Source: Cryptomeria japonica (taxonomy: Eukaryota > Streptophyta > Pinopsida > Cupressales > Cupressaceae). Taken from it: DNA of 64,000 nt. The translations under genes and the position numbers were made by a program. The first letter of the stretch is position 1. Each line of letters begins with the position of its first letter. The stretch covers positions 825,590,397 through 825,654,396 of the forward strand of contig NC_081411.1 of assembly GCF_030272615.1 (NCBI RefSeq). Reading direction: 5' to 3'. Below the pieces are notes generated by a model. That model was given only the letters and a program-made list of their open reading frames with translations. It was not told the DNA's origin and did no database searches. Below, one piece after another: positions 1 through 12,065 of this stretch.

Positions 1-65
1 ATCCTTAATCAGTTATATCCATAATCATCAACAACCTTCTCAATATCCTTATTGAAATGCCAACA
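1..65 (-). repeat. 3' LTR of Copia-A (partial)
   Basis: The minus strand from 65 downward begins TGTTGGCATTTCAATAAGG. It repeats 6138-6202 with one mismatch in 65 bases (position 10 is c here and t there). The rest of the LTR lies outside the window. Confidence 0.95.
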
Positions 66-80
66 ATCTCCCCCTTTGGC
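66..80 (-). other. Polypurine tract of Copia-A
   Basis: On the minus strand GCCAAAGGGGGAGAT lies directly before the 3' LTR. This is the expected position and composition of the plus-strand primer. The same tract precedes the 3' LTRs of Copia-B, Copia-D, NA-1b and H. Confidence 0.85.
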
Positions 81-520
81 ATTGATGGCAAAACCAATTG
101 ATTTGACCTAATTGATTCAAATTGTTGTGATTTGTTTGTGAGATTCTTAAATGCTCTCTTCCTGTCATTAGAATTCTCCCCCATACATTAGACTTCTCCT
201 CTTTTCGTAGTCTTTCTTTTCTGCTTTTTTTTTTAGTCTTCTCAGTCTTTTCCAGTCTTCTCCCCAGTCTTCTCCCCCTTTGACAACAATGCCAAAGTAA
301 AGAAATAAAACATAATTTCTTCCTGTATGAAGTGAATTCCTGTTGTAATGTGTCAACTTAGTCTCGATCAGAGAATTTTGTCTTCAATTCCTATTTCCTA
401 TATTGTATCCTGCATTGTTTCCTGTACACCTTTAGAACACATCCTAAAGTGTGTAAATCAGCATCAACTCTTAAAAGATATTCGATAGAGTCATCGAATT
501 GATGCTTTCACCAAACTCGG

Positions 521-1330
521 TCAGTGAGTAGAAGATAGAGGTAGGACACCTAACTTACTTCTGAGATACTCAAAAGTGTCCCTTGGTAGTGGCTTGGTGA
601 AGATATCTGTTATTTGTTCTTTTGTGCTAACATATTCCAACACCACTTTCTTCTCTTGAGCTTCTTCTCTAAGATAATGATATTTGATAGAGATGTGCTT
701 TGTCTTAGAGTGCATAACAGGATTCTTCAAAATGTTAATGGCACTAGTATTGTCACAGAATATAGTTACTGGCTTGGTAACTTTCTCATTTATACCTTCC
801 AACAGTTGTTTGATCCATGCTATGTTGGTACAATTCAATGCTGCAGCAATGTATTCAGCTTCTACTGTTGACTGTGAAACACATCCTTGTTTCTTGCTAA
901 GCCAACTCACTAGTCTTTCTCCTAAAAAGAAAGCTCCTCCACTTGTGCTTTTTCTATCATCAATGTTGCCTACCCAATCAGCATCAGTATAAACTTTTAA
1001 ATCAAAATCATTTCCTTTCTGATATACTAAGCCATAATCCTCAGTGCCTTTCAAGTATCTAAAAAGTCTTTTGATTGTTGTCATGTGTGTTTCCTTAGGA
1101 TCTGTAGAGAATCTTGCAACTATACCTACTGCATGTGCTATGTCTGGTCTGCTATGAACAACATATTGTAGCTTTCCAATCATGGATCAGTAAAGTGTCT
1201 CATCAACAGATGCAGATTCATCATTCTTTGATAGTTTACAGTTGCTAGTCATAGGAGTACTTACTGGTTTTGAATCCTCCATTCCAAATTTCTTCAAAAT
1301 TTCCTTTATGTACTTGGATTGAGTAATGAA
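521..1330 (-). pseudogene. Copia-A RNase H and end of reverse transcriptase
   Basis: The 220-residue open stretch at 1183-521 is copia RNase H. Visible landmarks are TDADWVGNIDDRKSTSG, STVEAEYIA, the CDNTSAI motif, KTKHISIKYHYLRE and DIFTKPLP near the C-terminus. Upstream, 1184-1330 still encodes the reverse transcriptase tail (KFGMEDSKPVSTPM type) but a stop codon lies near 1184. About 440 bp of non-coding internal sequence (81-520) separates it from the polypurine tract; that stretch contains runs of TC-rich tracts and nothing else I recognise. Confidence 0.88.
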
Positions 1331-1990
1331 AATCTCATTTTTCATTTGTAGTATCTATAAGCCTATAAAATACTTTATCTCACTGATTAATAACATCTCA
1401 AATCCTTTGCTCATTTCATTTCCAAAGTTCTTGCATAAAGAGTCATTTCCAAAAAATATAATATCATCAACAAATATGGCTGAGATCAGTATTCCATTTT
1501 CATCATTCTTCATGTACATATTGTTGTTCTCACTTGTCCTTATAAAACCAATCTTAATCAAATAAGAGTGCAATCTTTCATACCATGCTCTAGGTGCATG
1601 TTTCAGAACATATAATGCTTTGTTCAATTTGCATACCTGATCTTCACTCTTGTCTTCAACAAATCCCTTAGGTTGTTCAATAAAAACTTCTTCTTCTAAT
1701 ATTCCATTCAGAAATGCAGATTTGACATACATTTGATATACCTTGAAGTTTTTGAAAGTAGCATATGCCAACAATGTTCTTACTCCTTCAAGTCTAGCCA
1801 CAGGTGCAAAAGTTTCAACATAATCAATTCCTTCTTCTTGATCATAACCTTTGCATACTAGTCTTGCTTTATTACATTTTTGTCCTTCGGTCTTGGGATT
1901 AGTGTCCATGTGTCATTCTTCTTGATTTGATCAATCTCTTTTGTCATAGCATTTATCTAATCTTCACTGTTAAATGCCTCTTTCACTATT
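1331..1990 (-). pseudogene. Copia-A reverse transcriptase core
   Basis: Residues [45 protein letters not shown] and the polymerase motif FVDDIIFFG identify copia reverse transcriptase. The motif A aspartate, normally in QMDV, reads QMYV here, so a catalytic metal ligand is lost as well as the frame being closed by flanking stops. The FVDD motif is intact. Confidence 0.88.
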
Positions 1991-2022
1991 CTCGGTTCAA
2001 ATTCAGATATCAGACATGTGTT

Positions 2023-3270
2023 CTATCTCAGTTTGTTCCTTGTCATCACTGGATCATCCTTATCTCCTATAATTTGACTTGGTACATGATGTCTTCTGAC
2101 ATATTTGGCTAATACAGGCTCAGTAGGCTCTGTATGATCTTCTTCATCACTCGGTAACTGGATATTCTCTTCATTTTCTTCAACAGTTTTCTCTGTAGGA
2201 CTTGTCAATTGAACATAGACAAATTCATCATAATCTTCTAGTTCTTTGGAATTTTGTTCATCATTTCTTTCTACAAATTCATCAATTTTCACATTTGCAC
2301 TTTCTACTATTTTGTTAGATGATTTGATCAGACATTTAAATGCTTTGCTTCTAGAAGAATAACCTAGAAATGTTCCTTCTTCACTTTTCTGATCAAACTT
2401 GCCATTTATATCATCCTTGTTTACATAGCATCTACTTCCAAAGATTTTAAAATAACTTACATTAGGTTTCTTGTCATACCAGATTTCATATGATGTCTTC
2501 AAAGTACCTTTCTTCAGTTGTACTCGGTTCAAGGTGTAAACTGTTGTGCTTATTGCTTCCCTCCAAAATGTTTGTGGCACTTTATTTTCAATCATCAGGG
2601 TTCCGGCACAATCCACAATAGATCTGTTTCTTCTCTCAGCAATTCCATTTTGTTGTGGAGTTCTCAGTGCAGAGACTTGTCTTTTAATACCATGATCATT
2701 GCAGAATAAGTTGAACTCATCAGATGTGAACTCTCCTCCTCTATCTGATCTAAGACATTTCAATTGTCTTCCTGTTTCATTTTCAACTCTTGCCTTGTAC
2801 CATTTAAACATTTGAAAAGCTTCTGATTTTTCTTTTAAAAAAATTACTGACATCATCCTTGAGTAATCATCCACAAATAATATGAAATATTTGTCACCAT
2901 AATAACTCTGAACTTTCATATGACCACAAAGATTAGTATGTACAAGATCTAAAATTTCCTTAGAGGTGTACGACTTACTTGTGAGCTTGATCTTGTCATC
3001 TTACCCATCTGGCATCCTCGACACATAGCATTCTCAGGTTTTTCAAGACTCAGTAGACCTCTTACTCAGTGCTTCTTACTTATTTTGATCAGATTATCAA
3101 AATTTACATGACAAAACCTTTTATGCCATAACCAGGTATCATCTATCTTTGCATGCAGACACTTGTTCCGAGTTGAGTCAAGTTGAAATGTATTACCTTT
3201 TGTTTGTGTCCTGGTAGCAGCTAACTTTCCATGCTTGTTATGAAATTTGACAATTCCTTTCTGAAATTCT
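2023..3270 (-). pseudogene. Copia-A integrase
   Basis: The open part (2919-2023, 298 residues) carries the integrase core: VDDYSRMM, LRSDRGGEF (second catalytic Asp) and TPQQNGIAERRNR (catalytic Glu), then the C-terminal FGSRCYVNKDD and GTFLGYSSRSKAF segment. After it come an acidic linker and the QIIGDKDD...TRNKLR lead-in to reverse transcriptase. The N-terminal zinc-binding part (2920-3270) is present but broken by stops. Confidence 0.88.
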
Positions 3271-4646
3271 ATTCAGTAACCTGTATTGTTTAGCTGTGCT
3301 ACACTCAACAAATTGTATTTCAAACCTTCAACCCAATAAACATCATTGCATCTTGCATTATCAAGAAGTGTTATAGATCCTTTACCTCTTATTGGACATG
3401 GTGCATCATTACCAAATCTTACATAGCCTCCATCATAATCTTCTAACATAACAAACTTGTGTTTATCACTTGTCATATGATGTGAGCATCCACTATCTAT
3501 GATCCAAGAATCATTAGTATTTATGTGAGATATTAGGGCTTTTTCTTCATACCTTTCTTCATTTGATCCATCTTTGATAGCCACATAAACTACTTCCTCT
3601 ATATCAGTTTCATCTGATTTATCATTGTTGGATTCCTCATCGACTATTAAGCATGTCTTTGTATCTCTTCTTCTGAAGTCTTGGTGTCCTCTGTAATGAT
3701 TATCTTTCTGTCTGTCATCTCGGTAATCTCTCTTTTTAGTAGAATCTTTGTCAGGATAGTTAGAAGCCATATGTCCTATTTTATCACAATTGAAACATTT
3801 CAAAGGTAGTTTTCCTTTATACTTACCTTTGCCTCTCGGTAACCTTCTTGCTAATAGTGCTTCAAACTCTTCCTGCTTTCTGATTTCCTCATACAGTTTG
3901 TGTACTTCTTCCATGTTCTTACAAAATCTTTCACTTGCTCCACTGTGATCTCCTTCAGAGTACTTGTACTTTCTTTCATTGTAATCATTAGATTCATCAA
4001 GATGAAAAGAACTAAATGTAGATTCAACTTTATTTACCGAAGATCCACTATTATCAAAGTTACTTAACTCAAATGCATGTAGCTTACCAATAGTAGCATC
4101 TAAAGAAACTGGCATATTAGGTACAGACCTCAATTCATTGATTGCAGAGACTTGGATTGCATAAGCCGGTAGAAGGGTTCTTAACAACTTACTTGTTATA
4201 TCATTTTCTTCAATAGTTCCACCTGCTCCTTTGATTTGATTGACAATCTCCTTTAGTCTTGTACTGTACTGAGTTATGTTCTCACCTTCATTCATCCTTA
4301 TAGATTCAAGTTCTCCTCTTAAATTATCTACTTATGCTCTTTGAACATGTTCATCACCACCATATACAGATATGAGCTTGTCCCACATTGCCTTTGCATC
4401 ATTGTAGCCTTCTAGATGATTAAACTCTGAGTCAGCCAATGCAAATGTTATTTAAATCATTGCTTGGATATGTTCTTGCTTTGCCTTTATTTCTTCCATA
4501 GTCAATGGATAGGTGCTCGGTGTGATGAAATCATTCTCTAGATAATATACAACATATTCTCCAACTCCTGATAGGTGCAGCTTCATCCTTTTCTGCCATG
4601 TAGAGAAACTTGACTTGTTCAGCTTTGGTGCATCCGTCTTATACAT
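3271..4646 (-). pseudogene. Copia-A gag and protease
   Basis: Gag begins near 4646 (MYKTDAPKLNKSSFSTWQKR) and continues in 4295-3273. Upstream is the UBN2-type capsid region (GENITQYSTRLKEIVNQIKG). The zinc knuckle is CFNCDKIGHMASNY, with the last Cys replaced by Tyr. The aspartic protease site WIIDSGCSHHMTS and the GLKYNLLSVAQL flap region follow. A stop and frameshift separate 4296-4451. The equivalent region of Copia-G at 62480-64000 is very similar. Confidence 0.9.
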
Positions 4647-4689
4647 CTTTGGATCTTTGCCTCAAGTACCTTTAAACTTTTTTCAAAGC

Positions 4690-4701
4690 TTTGATACCAA
4701 T
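4690..4701 (-). other. Primer-binding site of Copia-A
   Basis: The minus strand reads ATTGGTATCAAAGC directly after the LTR, matching the 3' end of plant initiator-Met tRNA except for one G-to-A change (consensus TGGTATCAGAGC). Confidence 0.85.
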
Positions 4702-6202
4702 TGATAGTTTTGATACTTAATGTAAGTATAGATCTAATAGCCAACAAGATGAGAGGGGGGGGTGAATCATACAAACTTAATCTTTCATAAAAACATCAGA
4801 TTCAACCTCGATAACATATAGTTCAGTAATATAACCAAAACTACTAAACATGCAAACTCAAAAGCATATAAACATCATAAACCTCATAACACTAGATTTA
4901 ACGTGGAAACCCAAATAGGGAAAAACCACTATGGGATTTCGGACGCACTAAGAAATATACTCTTCTAGAGTATGCTCGATTAAAAGAAAATCCTGTTAAA
5001 GATTACAAACACATTGCTAGATGTGACCCGGTTAAGGGATTTCCCTCAGATCTGTTAGGATCTTCACCTTGTTAGAAGTGACCTTGTTAAAGAATTTCAA
5101 ACACTCAATCAGAATGTCACCTTGCTAGAGGGTTTTACAAATAAGACTGTTAAGTCCACTCGGTTAAGAGATTTTCTATCACTTTCACAAAATAACAATA
5201 ATAAAAATCTATCTGCAACTTCACATCTAAAATGCTAAAGCAGATTCTTATTTGCTCAATACAATCTAGACATAGAACTAATCTTGTCCATCTGTTGGGC
5301 TTCTATACTATGTTATTCAAACAAGTCTACAAGCTTTTGTGCTCGTTAATCACTATGTAGCATCCCTGTGCATACATTTGCCTGCATACATTGTTTATCA
5401 ACAGTTCCCTATTTATAAACAATTAGCCAACCACTTAATCTCCTTGATCACATTTCCCATGATCAATCATAGCCATCAGATCTTCAATCTTATCGAGGTT
5501 CAATGTATCCTTCAATCTGAAAAACATTTTACCCCACCTAGGAACTTGCATACATTTCTTGGAACTTGTGCTAGGATAATGCGGTTCAATCTATGTTGTA
5601 GATCTTCATGTCGATTTTCCTTTGCCATAGATTCATTAACAAACTTCATGCACAGCATACCAATCATTTAATCATTTCCAGCTCATCAGCTTCCTTCATT
5701 AAATAACGCATGTAATGATTTAATGTATTCTGTTATAGCTCGGTTACAACTCGGTAGACATTCTGCCTTCATTAACCAATAGCGATAACCTTAGGGTTTA
5801 CCGACTAGGTTCCTTAGGGTTTACCAACTAGGTTCCTTAGGGTTTACCAACTAGGTTCTTTGCTTGGTAACATAGTATAGTATTAACCTTACAATTTACA
5901 ACATATGTATGATGTTAAAACAATCTAAACATCATGATCTCATCATTGTCTGACTTGGTAATAGTTGCCCATTGAATACCTTATTCATCCCCTTATTCAT
6001 CATATTCTTTCTGTGTCTTTTACCGACATCTTTATACTCATCAAATCATACTTCTCAAGAAATGGCAACATCATACTGAATTAGAAAATCAATTTCTTGA
6101 CATCAATGACAAAATAATAATATTAAGATAGTAAATAATCCTTAATTAGTTATATCCATAATCATCAACAACCTTCTCAATATCCTTATTGAAATGCCAA
6201 CA
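4702..6202 (-). repeat. 5' LTR of Copia-A (about 1.5 kb)
   Basis: It starts TGTTGGCATTTC at 6202 and ends just before the primer-binding site at 4702. Near the start is TTTGTCATTGATGTCAAG; near the end is a C-run within GATTCACCCCCC...TCTCATC. Between 4900 and 5200 it holds an array of short degenerate repeats (CTAACaaGGT type) beside the box GGTTTTTCCCTATTTGGG. The Copia-G LTR at 60961-62415 is homologous throughout. Confidence 0.92.
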
Positions 6203-6299
6203 ATCTCCCATTGTTTATTATAATGCCAAATGCCAACAGTTGTTCAATTTCTTTAATAGGTTCAATGCCATTACCGATTAGATCAATAATATCAACAAT

Positions 6300-8291
6300 A
6301 TCTTCAACTTCATCCACTGATAATATTACCAATGTGGAACTTATATCATCCTTATTCTTGACAGGATAGACAACATCTGGTGTAATAAATTGTCAGCATC
6401 TAGCTCCGGCAAAGCTCCAGTCTCAATCTGATCAGGTTTATTATCATATCCTTTCAAAAGTGCATTCATCCTTTGAATATCTTGATCTATAAGATGAGTA
6501 TCATCTTCAACGGGTTGAATCTTTCCATCCAATAGCCTCAGTCTCCTTGATTTAGAATGAAACTGCCCTTTGTACTTAGCAAGCAATGCTAATAACTCAT
6601 CTTGAGACAACTTAGGAAAAAACTCTATCAATAATTTCTTGATCCTTATCTACAACCATTTTCCATTTATTTTCAAGAATTGAATATAAATAATCAAAAA
6701 TGTCCTTTTTAATATCTTGTGGTAATCGGTTGTATTGACATAGGTAATTGATTACCTCTTTTGCCACTTCTTGTTTCTCACCTTCATCAAATGAATCAAA
6801 ATATTCTTTTACATTATCAAACTATTTCCTCCCTAATTTTTTTAAAGTCCTCTCAAAATCAGTCATTGGTTTGAATGTTGAAACATTAATAGGAGTACTT
6901 TGTTTATAAATGTCTACTACTGGTTTGGATTTCTTACTAGTCACTTTCATCTTCTTTATCTCTTCTTCAGTATCAATTTCCTCAGATTTGTCTTGAAGAA
7001 AGAGATGTCTTCCTCTCTCCCTTGTAGCAGTCTACTTCTTTTCATATACCTTGGGTACTGGTTCCTTCTTGGTTTGAATACTTCTTATTACCCTTGTACC
7101 TGTGGTTACAGAAGTTGGTTGATCAACTTTCTTCTTTTTCTCCTTGGTACTACTGGGTTGAGGAGGTACAATCCTTTCCTGATAAGTTCCCATTATTTTC
7201 TTCTTTGTATCCATAGGAGATGCCAAAATTTTGTTGGTATAACCAATTAGTAAGTCATAGTTGACTTCATAGCTCATTTCTTCCATTTCTTCTTCTCTAG
7301 GTTCAACTACCTCCATAAGGCAAAAGTCAAAGGTTATAGTGAAACAGATGTCTTTTTCAAAGTGTTTCACCACTTCATCTGATAATCTTAATCTCATGCT
7401 CATCTTCTTTTGAAACTCATTAAAATATATGTTTAGGGCAACAGGAAATGTGCTCTTCACAGCCTTAATGCTATTCTTGATTTGGGTCATCACTGGTATG
7501 TCCTTTGACCATTGTATGTTACTAATTCCTAGAATAAAATTCTAAAAGTAGAAAAACAAACCAATCAACAGTTGACCATATTTAAACTTTTCATTATTGT
7601 CCTTCTTAATTGATTCTAAGTTCAGCATCAATTGACTTCTCATTGCCTCACACGAATCATAATTTTCATCCTCTATCATCATCCTGTATGTGGCATGCAT
7701 AGCAGCAAATGGTACATTATTCATTCTGCTAGAATGGAATATTCGGTAGCCAATTACCATAGCTACAAATCTGACTCCTTGATCTGCAATGTTTTTGACC
7801 GATATAGCACGACCATTAGCAGTGGTCTTTGTCAAAGCAATAACAGTCTCCTTTGAGATTGTCCTCAATTCTGGTACTTCACCGGTTTGGGAGAAATCAG
7901 TTACTACATGAATAGCCTCCTTTGTGATTATGTGAGACCTATCAAAATACAAATTCCCTCCATGTACACAGCTAAGGATAATCCTGACATGTTCCTCCTC
8001 AAAATCTTCTAGAAAATATACCGCATTATGAAAACCTTTCTCATGAACCCTAATATATTCGATCTTGATCTTCCCATTCTTATCACATAGAGATTTAAGT
8101 TGAGAATAGATTGCTAATGACCCTAGATCCTCAATTTTACAATCTATGTAACTAGACAAATATCCTTTAATCAAAACACCATCAGGAACTTGAGACAATG
8201 CATTATATGATTCTATTTTTTCTGATCCCATAGACTCCATAGCTTTCACAGTGATAAAAATATTTTTTGTTGGGGTAGATGACGATACCAT
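6300..8291 (-). pseudogene. NA-1a orphan ORF2 (unknown function), 3' truncated
   Basis: This starts at 8291 (MVSSS...) and is readable as 8291-7542 (249 residues), 7493-7032 and 6631-6341, with the parts between broken by stops and frameshifts. It aligns residue for residue with ORF2 of NA-1b: both carry YNALSQVP, SSYIDCKIEDLGSL, YFLEDFEEEH and FGQLLIGLFFYF-type motifs. The segment at 7493-7032 contains EPREEEM, SYEVNYDLLIGY and a Lys-rich tract. I recognise no catalytic motif, signal peptide or zinc finger. A distant relation to plant transposon-associated domains is possible but unproven. Confidence 0.75.
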
Positions 8292-8828
8292 TTGAAATAA
8301 TCTAACTTACAAGATAATATTGATCAAAATACCTTATTCCCTTTGAGATTACAGGGTTTCTAGTTGCTCTCTTTCTTTCACACCCGATTCACCTTCCTTC
8401 ACTTCAAATCTGATTCAACTTTATAAATCGTAGCACAAATCCCTTCGTAATCTGCTAACAATGCTCTGTTTTTCTCTGCAAGTGCTCACAAATTTGTCTT
8501 TGAATGCAATTAGGGTAAAAATAACTTAGTGAAATTTTCTTTTATTAACTTACCCACTGCATTTATTACACTACCAATATGGTAACAAACCCTAATTACC
8601 ACTTAACAAACTCACCTATACCGGTAGGTATATAACCAGTTGGTAGTCCTTAGAAAACCGATAGATAACAATATCAAAAATTCACATATTACAACTTGAA
8701 ATGTAAAACTCTCTTACCATACACTCTTCAAGGGGTCGGAAATAGATTTTTCTGTTATGCTCCCCTTAGACTTGTTGAAAAGCTCAGTTTACCACTGTAG
8801 CATTCTCCACACTCAGTGAAGGGTTTGA

Positions 8829-9952
8829 TTATTCTGTTGGCTTGTCCTCACTTTTCTTCTTCCAAATCCTATTCATCTCTACTCTGGTTTCTTCAACATC
8901 GACAGTCTTCTTTCCTTTATGATCTTCAGAGTGATTTACTCGTTGATTCTTCTTGGCTCTACAAAACTCAGCCATGTGTCCCAATTTATGACAATGATAG
9001 TAGGCCATCCCAGATGCTCTCCAAGGTCTTGCATTACCTCTTCCAATCCTTCTTCTGCAGTTCATAGCCACATGACCAATTTTTTTGCAAATTGTGCAAA
9101 TTACATTCTTTACCTTCTCCATCTCATAGGGACTAAACTGGTTGACATAGGGTTTTTTCTAGTTCATTCTTCTTTGATTGTCATAAGTCCTTCTCCAGTC
9201 ACCAATAGGTCTTGGATTCATGTGAGGTGTTAGATTTTTTTCTCCATATCTGCATTCAACTAATCTATGTCCATACATATTCCATGTGTGACAATGACCT
9301 TGAAATCTTCTAGACACATATCTAGTATTAACATTATAGCATGTGTTCTCATTAGATCTTCTTTTACACACATTAGCAGTATGTCTAGGTTTGTGACAGA
9401 TAAAGCAAACAGGTTTGTAAGCTTTCTTACCGGTATGCTTCTTATCCTTACGAGCAATTTTACCTTCATGCATTTTGTTCTTGGTATCAGAAGATTCTCC
9501 TTTCTCAGATGTGTTGACTCCTAATCCAGATGCGTCACCATTCATTCTCTGAGATTGGATCCATTCATCCAATGTAAAGGATCTTTTGTTAAATTTGTCA
9601 AGCTTCCCATTAGCCTCACTAATCTCTTTGGTAAGATCTTCATTATGCTTTGTAAGAGTCTCTCTAAGAGACATTACCATCTCAAGATCTAACTATAGTG
9701 CTTCCTTCTCTTCCTTCTCCTCAAGCCAATGTTCCTACAAAGCTACATTCCCCTGCTTGATCTTAGAACTATCATGATCTCTCTCTTTAATTAGGTCCTC
9801 AGCTACCCTCCTTGCTTCAAGTTCTTGACTCATATGGATTGTTAGGGCTTCAAGTTCTCTTCTTGGGTTAAGTTTTCACAATTCAATTTCTCCACTTCTT
9901 CAGCCAGTGCATCAAGTACTCTAGCCATCTCTCTATAACTCATATCTCCCAT
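8829..9952 (-). pseudogene. NA-1a Gag-like ORF1 with four zinc knuckles
   Basis: The start is placed at 9952 (MGDMSYREMARVL), matching the NA-1b start. The N-terminal Glu/Lys/Leu-rich region is predicted coiled coil but is shorter here than in NA-1b. Four C-X2-C-X4-H-X4-C units follow: CFICHKPRHTANVC, a second ending GHRLVEC, CTICKKIGHVAMNC and CHKLGHMAEFC. Stops and frameshifts at about 9123-9158 and 9681-9841 break the frame. About 540 bp without a gene (8292-8828) separates it from ORF2. Confidence 0.8.
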
Positions 9953-10014
9953 ACTGACTTTAGGGTTTCCTTCCAAGCGGTTAGGCCTTAAGGAAGTTAG
10001 GCCCTGATACCAAT

Positions 10015-11128
10015 TGATAGACTTATAAATCATTGCGAGAGGGGGTGAATCAGTGATAGCAAATACAATAACACTTTAAAACCAGACCGGTAAAAATAGT
10101 TAACTAGTCTACATAAGACTTTGCATGCAATCCAAAGTGTTATAAAGGCATTCACAACAAGTAAAACATTCACCATAACACAAGTGTTTATACGTGTAAA
10201 ACCCAACTGGGAAAAACCACGGTGAGATGGGACTTACAAGTTAACTATCTATAGTAATAGGTAATTGATCGGTTAAGGTCTACAAAATTCTCTATTGGGA
10301 GTGAATCTTGTTAGAGATTCCAAAGCCCTATTAGGAGCTATACCTAGTGAAAGGTAACCTCGGAGGAGGATTTAGATCCAAGTTAATGAATCACCTTGTT
10401 AGAGGGTTTGTACAATGAAGCTTGTTAGAGCTTACTTGGTTAGGGGATTTTATCTACTGTAGTGATTAGAAAACAATAGGTGGTATGATCTAGAAATAGC
10501 ACATCTTGTGTGTATAGATCCGTTTATGCTCACTCAATGCTGCATCATCGACATACTCTGCAACTCCTTCAATAAATCGCATCAACTCTAACTCATAACA
10601 CAAATCATATCTTGCATATCAAAATAACTCATCATAATGCCTTTTTAATAGACATTAGATTTCATGTCTGCTTCAAGAACCTCAACACAATTTCCTAGGT
10701 TTAGTGTATCTAGACAATCTTTCATAACATATCACAAATCATCACCAAAAATTTGGATTAGAGATAACACATCACGACCAGTGATAACTCATCATATAGT
10801 CTGTGAAAATGGTTTGAACACTGATATCATTTTAGTGTTCACCACATCAAACTCATATATTGATTGTCTCCATGTGCCTCCTTGTTTCTCCCTGTTGCAT
10901 CTTGAAACTGGTGTCAATGTAATTGACCAAAAACAAATTATTTTTCCTACATATACCAGTTTAGACACCTTCATACCAGTTGTACTTACTTATACATATG
11001 ATACTGGTTTACAATATGAAGACTTAGGAGTAGTACCGGTTTGACTTAACTAATATGTGTGTGTATATGTGTGCCAAAAATGACAACACATAAAGTCATC
11101 CAATACAAAAATCATCATTAAGCTAGCA
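10015..11128 (-). repeat. 5' LTR of NA-1a
   Basis: It runs from TGCTAGCTTAATGATG at 11128 down to 10015, where a primer-binding site (TTGGTATCAGGGCC on minus, 10004-10014) follows. It matches the NA-1b LTRs, including the tract of CA/TG repeats near the start, ACCGGT/ACCAGT motifs, the degenerate CTAACaaGGT array at about 10270-10450, and the final CACCCCCTCTC run. Confidence 0.88.
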
Positions 11129-12065
11129 TGAACAACATAATGTAGTTTACCAATCCTAGATATGTACTTAGTTTCATCCACTGGATCTAAATCATCTTCC
11201 TCTGATAACCTACAACCTATAACCATAGGGGTTCCAACCGATTTACAATCTTTCATTCCAAAGGTTTTCAATACCTCCTTCACATATTTTGACTGACTGA
11301 TAAAAATTCCTCCTTCCAACTGTTGAACCTACAAACCAATGAAAAATTTGATCTCACCTATCAGAGACATTTCAAACTCCTTTTTCATCTCTTCTGCAAA
11401 AGTTAAACTCATATCATCATCTCCTCCAAATATGATATCATCAACAAATACTTCTACAATTAATATCTTGTATCCTTAAGTCTTCAAGTAAATATTATTG
11501 TCTTCACTGGTTCTCTGAAATCCAATCTTTATCAGATGTGAATGGAGTCTTTGAAACCATGTCCTTGGTTCTTGCTTTAGCAAACTTAACATCCATCTGG
11601 TAAACCTTGAACCCTTTAAATGCTACAAATGTAAGTAGCATCCTTACTCCTTCAAGTCTAGCAACTGGTTCAAAGGTTTATCCATAATATTCACCTTCTT
11701 ATTGTGCATACCCTTTACAAACTAGTCTAGCCTTGTTTTTAACCACTTCACCATCTTCATTTAGTTTTTTTCTAAACACCCACTTAGTACCAATCACATT
11801 TTTATTGGTGGGCCTAGGAACAAGTGACCAAGTGTTGGTTTTCTCTATTTGATCAAGCTCTTCATTCATAGCCTTTATCCAATAATCATCCTTAAGGGCT
11901 TCCCTCACTGTCTTATGTTCCATTATAGAAATCAAACAAGCACTTTATCTTATCTTTCTTCTTGTTTGTACTCTAGCATTCTTGTCTCCAATAATCTGAT
12001 CTGTAGAGTGATTCAACTTTACATATCTAGGTATAACCAATTTTGGTATAGAAGTCTCTTCTTTT
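11129..12065 (-). pseudogene. Copia-C reverse transcriptase, interrupted on both sides
   Basis: Minus-strand copia reverse transcriptase: HKTVREALKDDYWIKAMNEE, VIGTKWVFRKKLNEDGE and [12 protein letters not shown] at 11935-11699. The FVDDIIFGGDDD motif lies at about 11455-11408, then VGTPMVIGCRL and KLHYVVHA at 11319-11129. The coding sequence stops at NA-1a on the low side. It continues across Copia-D into 57210 on the high side: joining 12065 to 57210 keeps the integrase/RT linker in register. Internal stops and frameshifts are present. Confidence 0.88.

Larger units (their letters stand above)
1..6202 (-). mobile_element. Copia-A: Ty1/copia LTR retrotransposon, 3' end outside window
   Basis: Reading down the minus strand the order is 5' LTR (6202-4702), primer-binding site, gag with zinc knuckle and protease, integrase, reverse transcriptase, RNase H, polypurine tract, and the first 65 bp of the 3' LTR. 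Integrase before reverse transcriptase is the Ty1/copia order. The 65 bp of 3' LTR seen differ from the matching part of the 5' LTR by one base, so insertion was fairly recent. Several stops and frameshifts make it non-coding today. It truncates NA-1a on its high-coordinate side. Copia-G at the right end of the window is the same family. Confidence 0.93.
6203..11128 (-). mobile_element. NA-1a: non-autonomous LTR retrotransposon, truncated by Copia-A
   Basis: On the minus strand the order is LTR (11128-10015), primer-binding site, Gag-like ORF with zinc knuckles, then an orphan second ORF. No protease, integrase or reverse transcriptase is present. The second copy, NA-1b (25255-35933), proves the element structure. 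Its LTR start interrupts the reverse transcriptase/RNase H region of Copia-C at 11128/11129. Its 3' portion is cut at 6203 where Copia-A begins, so its 3' LTR is not visible. Confidence 0.85.

Noticed and set aside
614-992. Plus-strand frames opposite Copia-A RNase H
   Set aside because: Antisense shadows of the minus-strand coding sequence.
8816-9777. Plus-strand frames opposite NA-1a ORF1
   Set aside because: Antisense shadows of the zinc-knuckle ORF.
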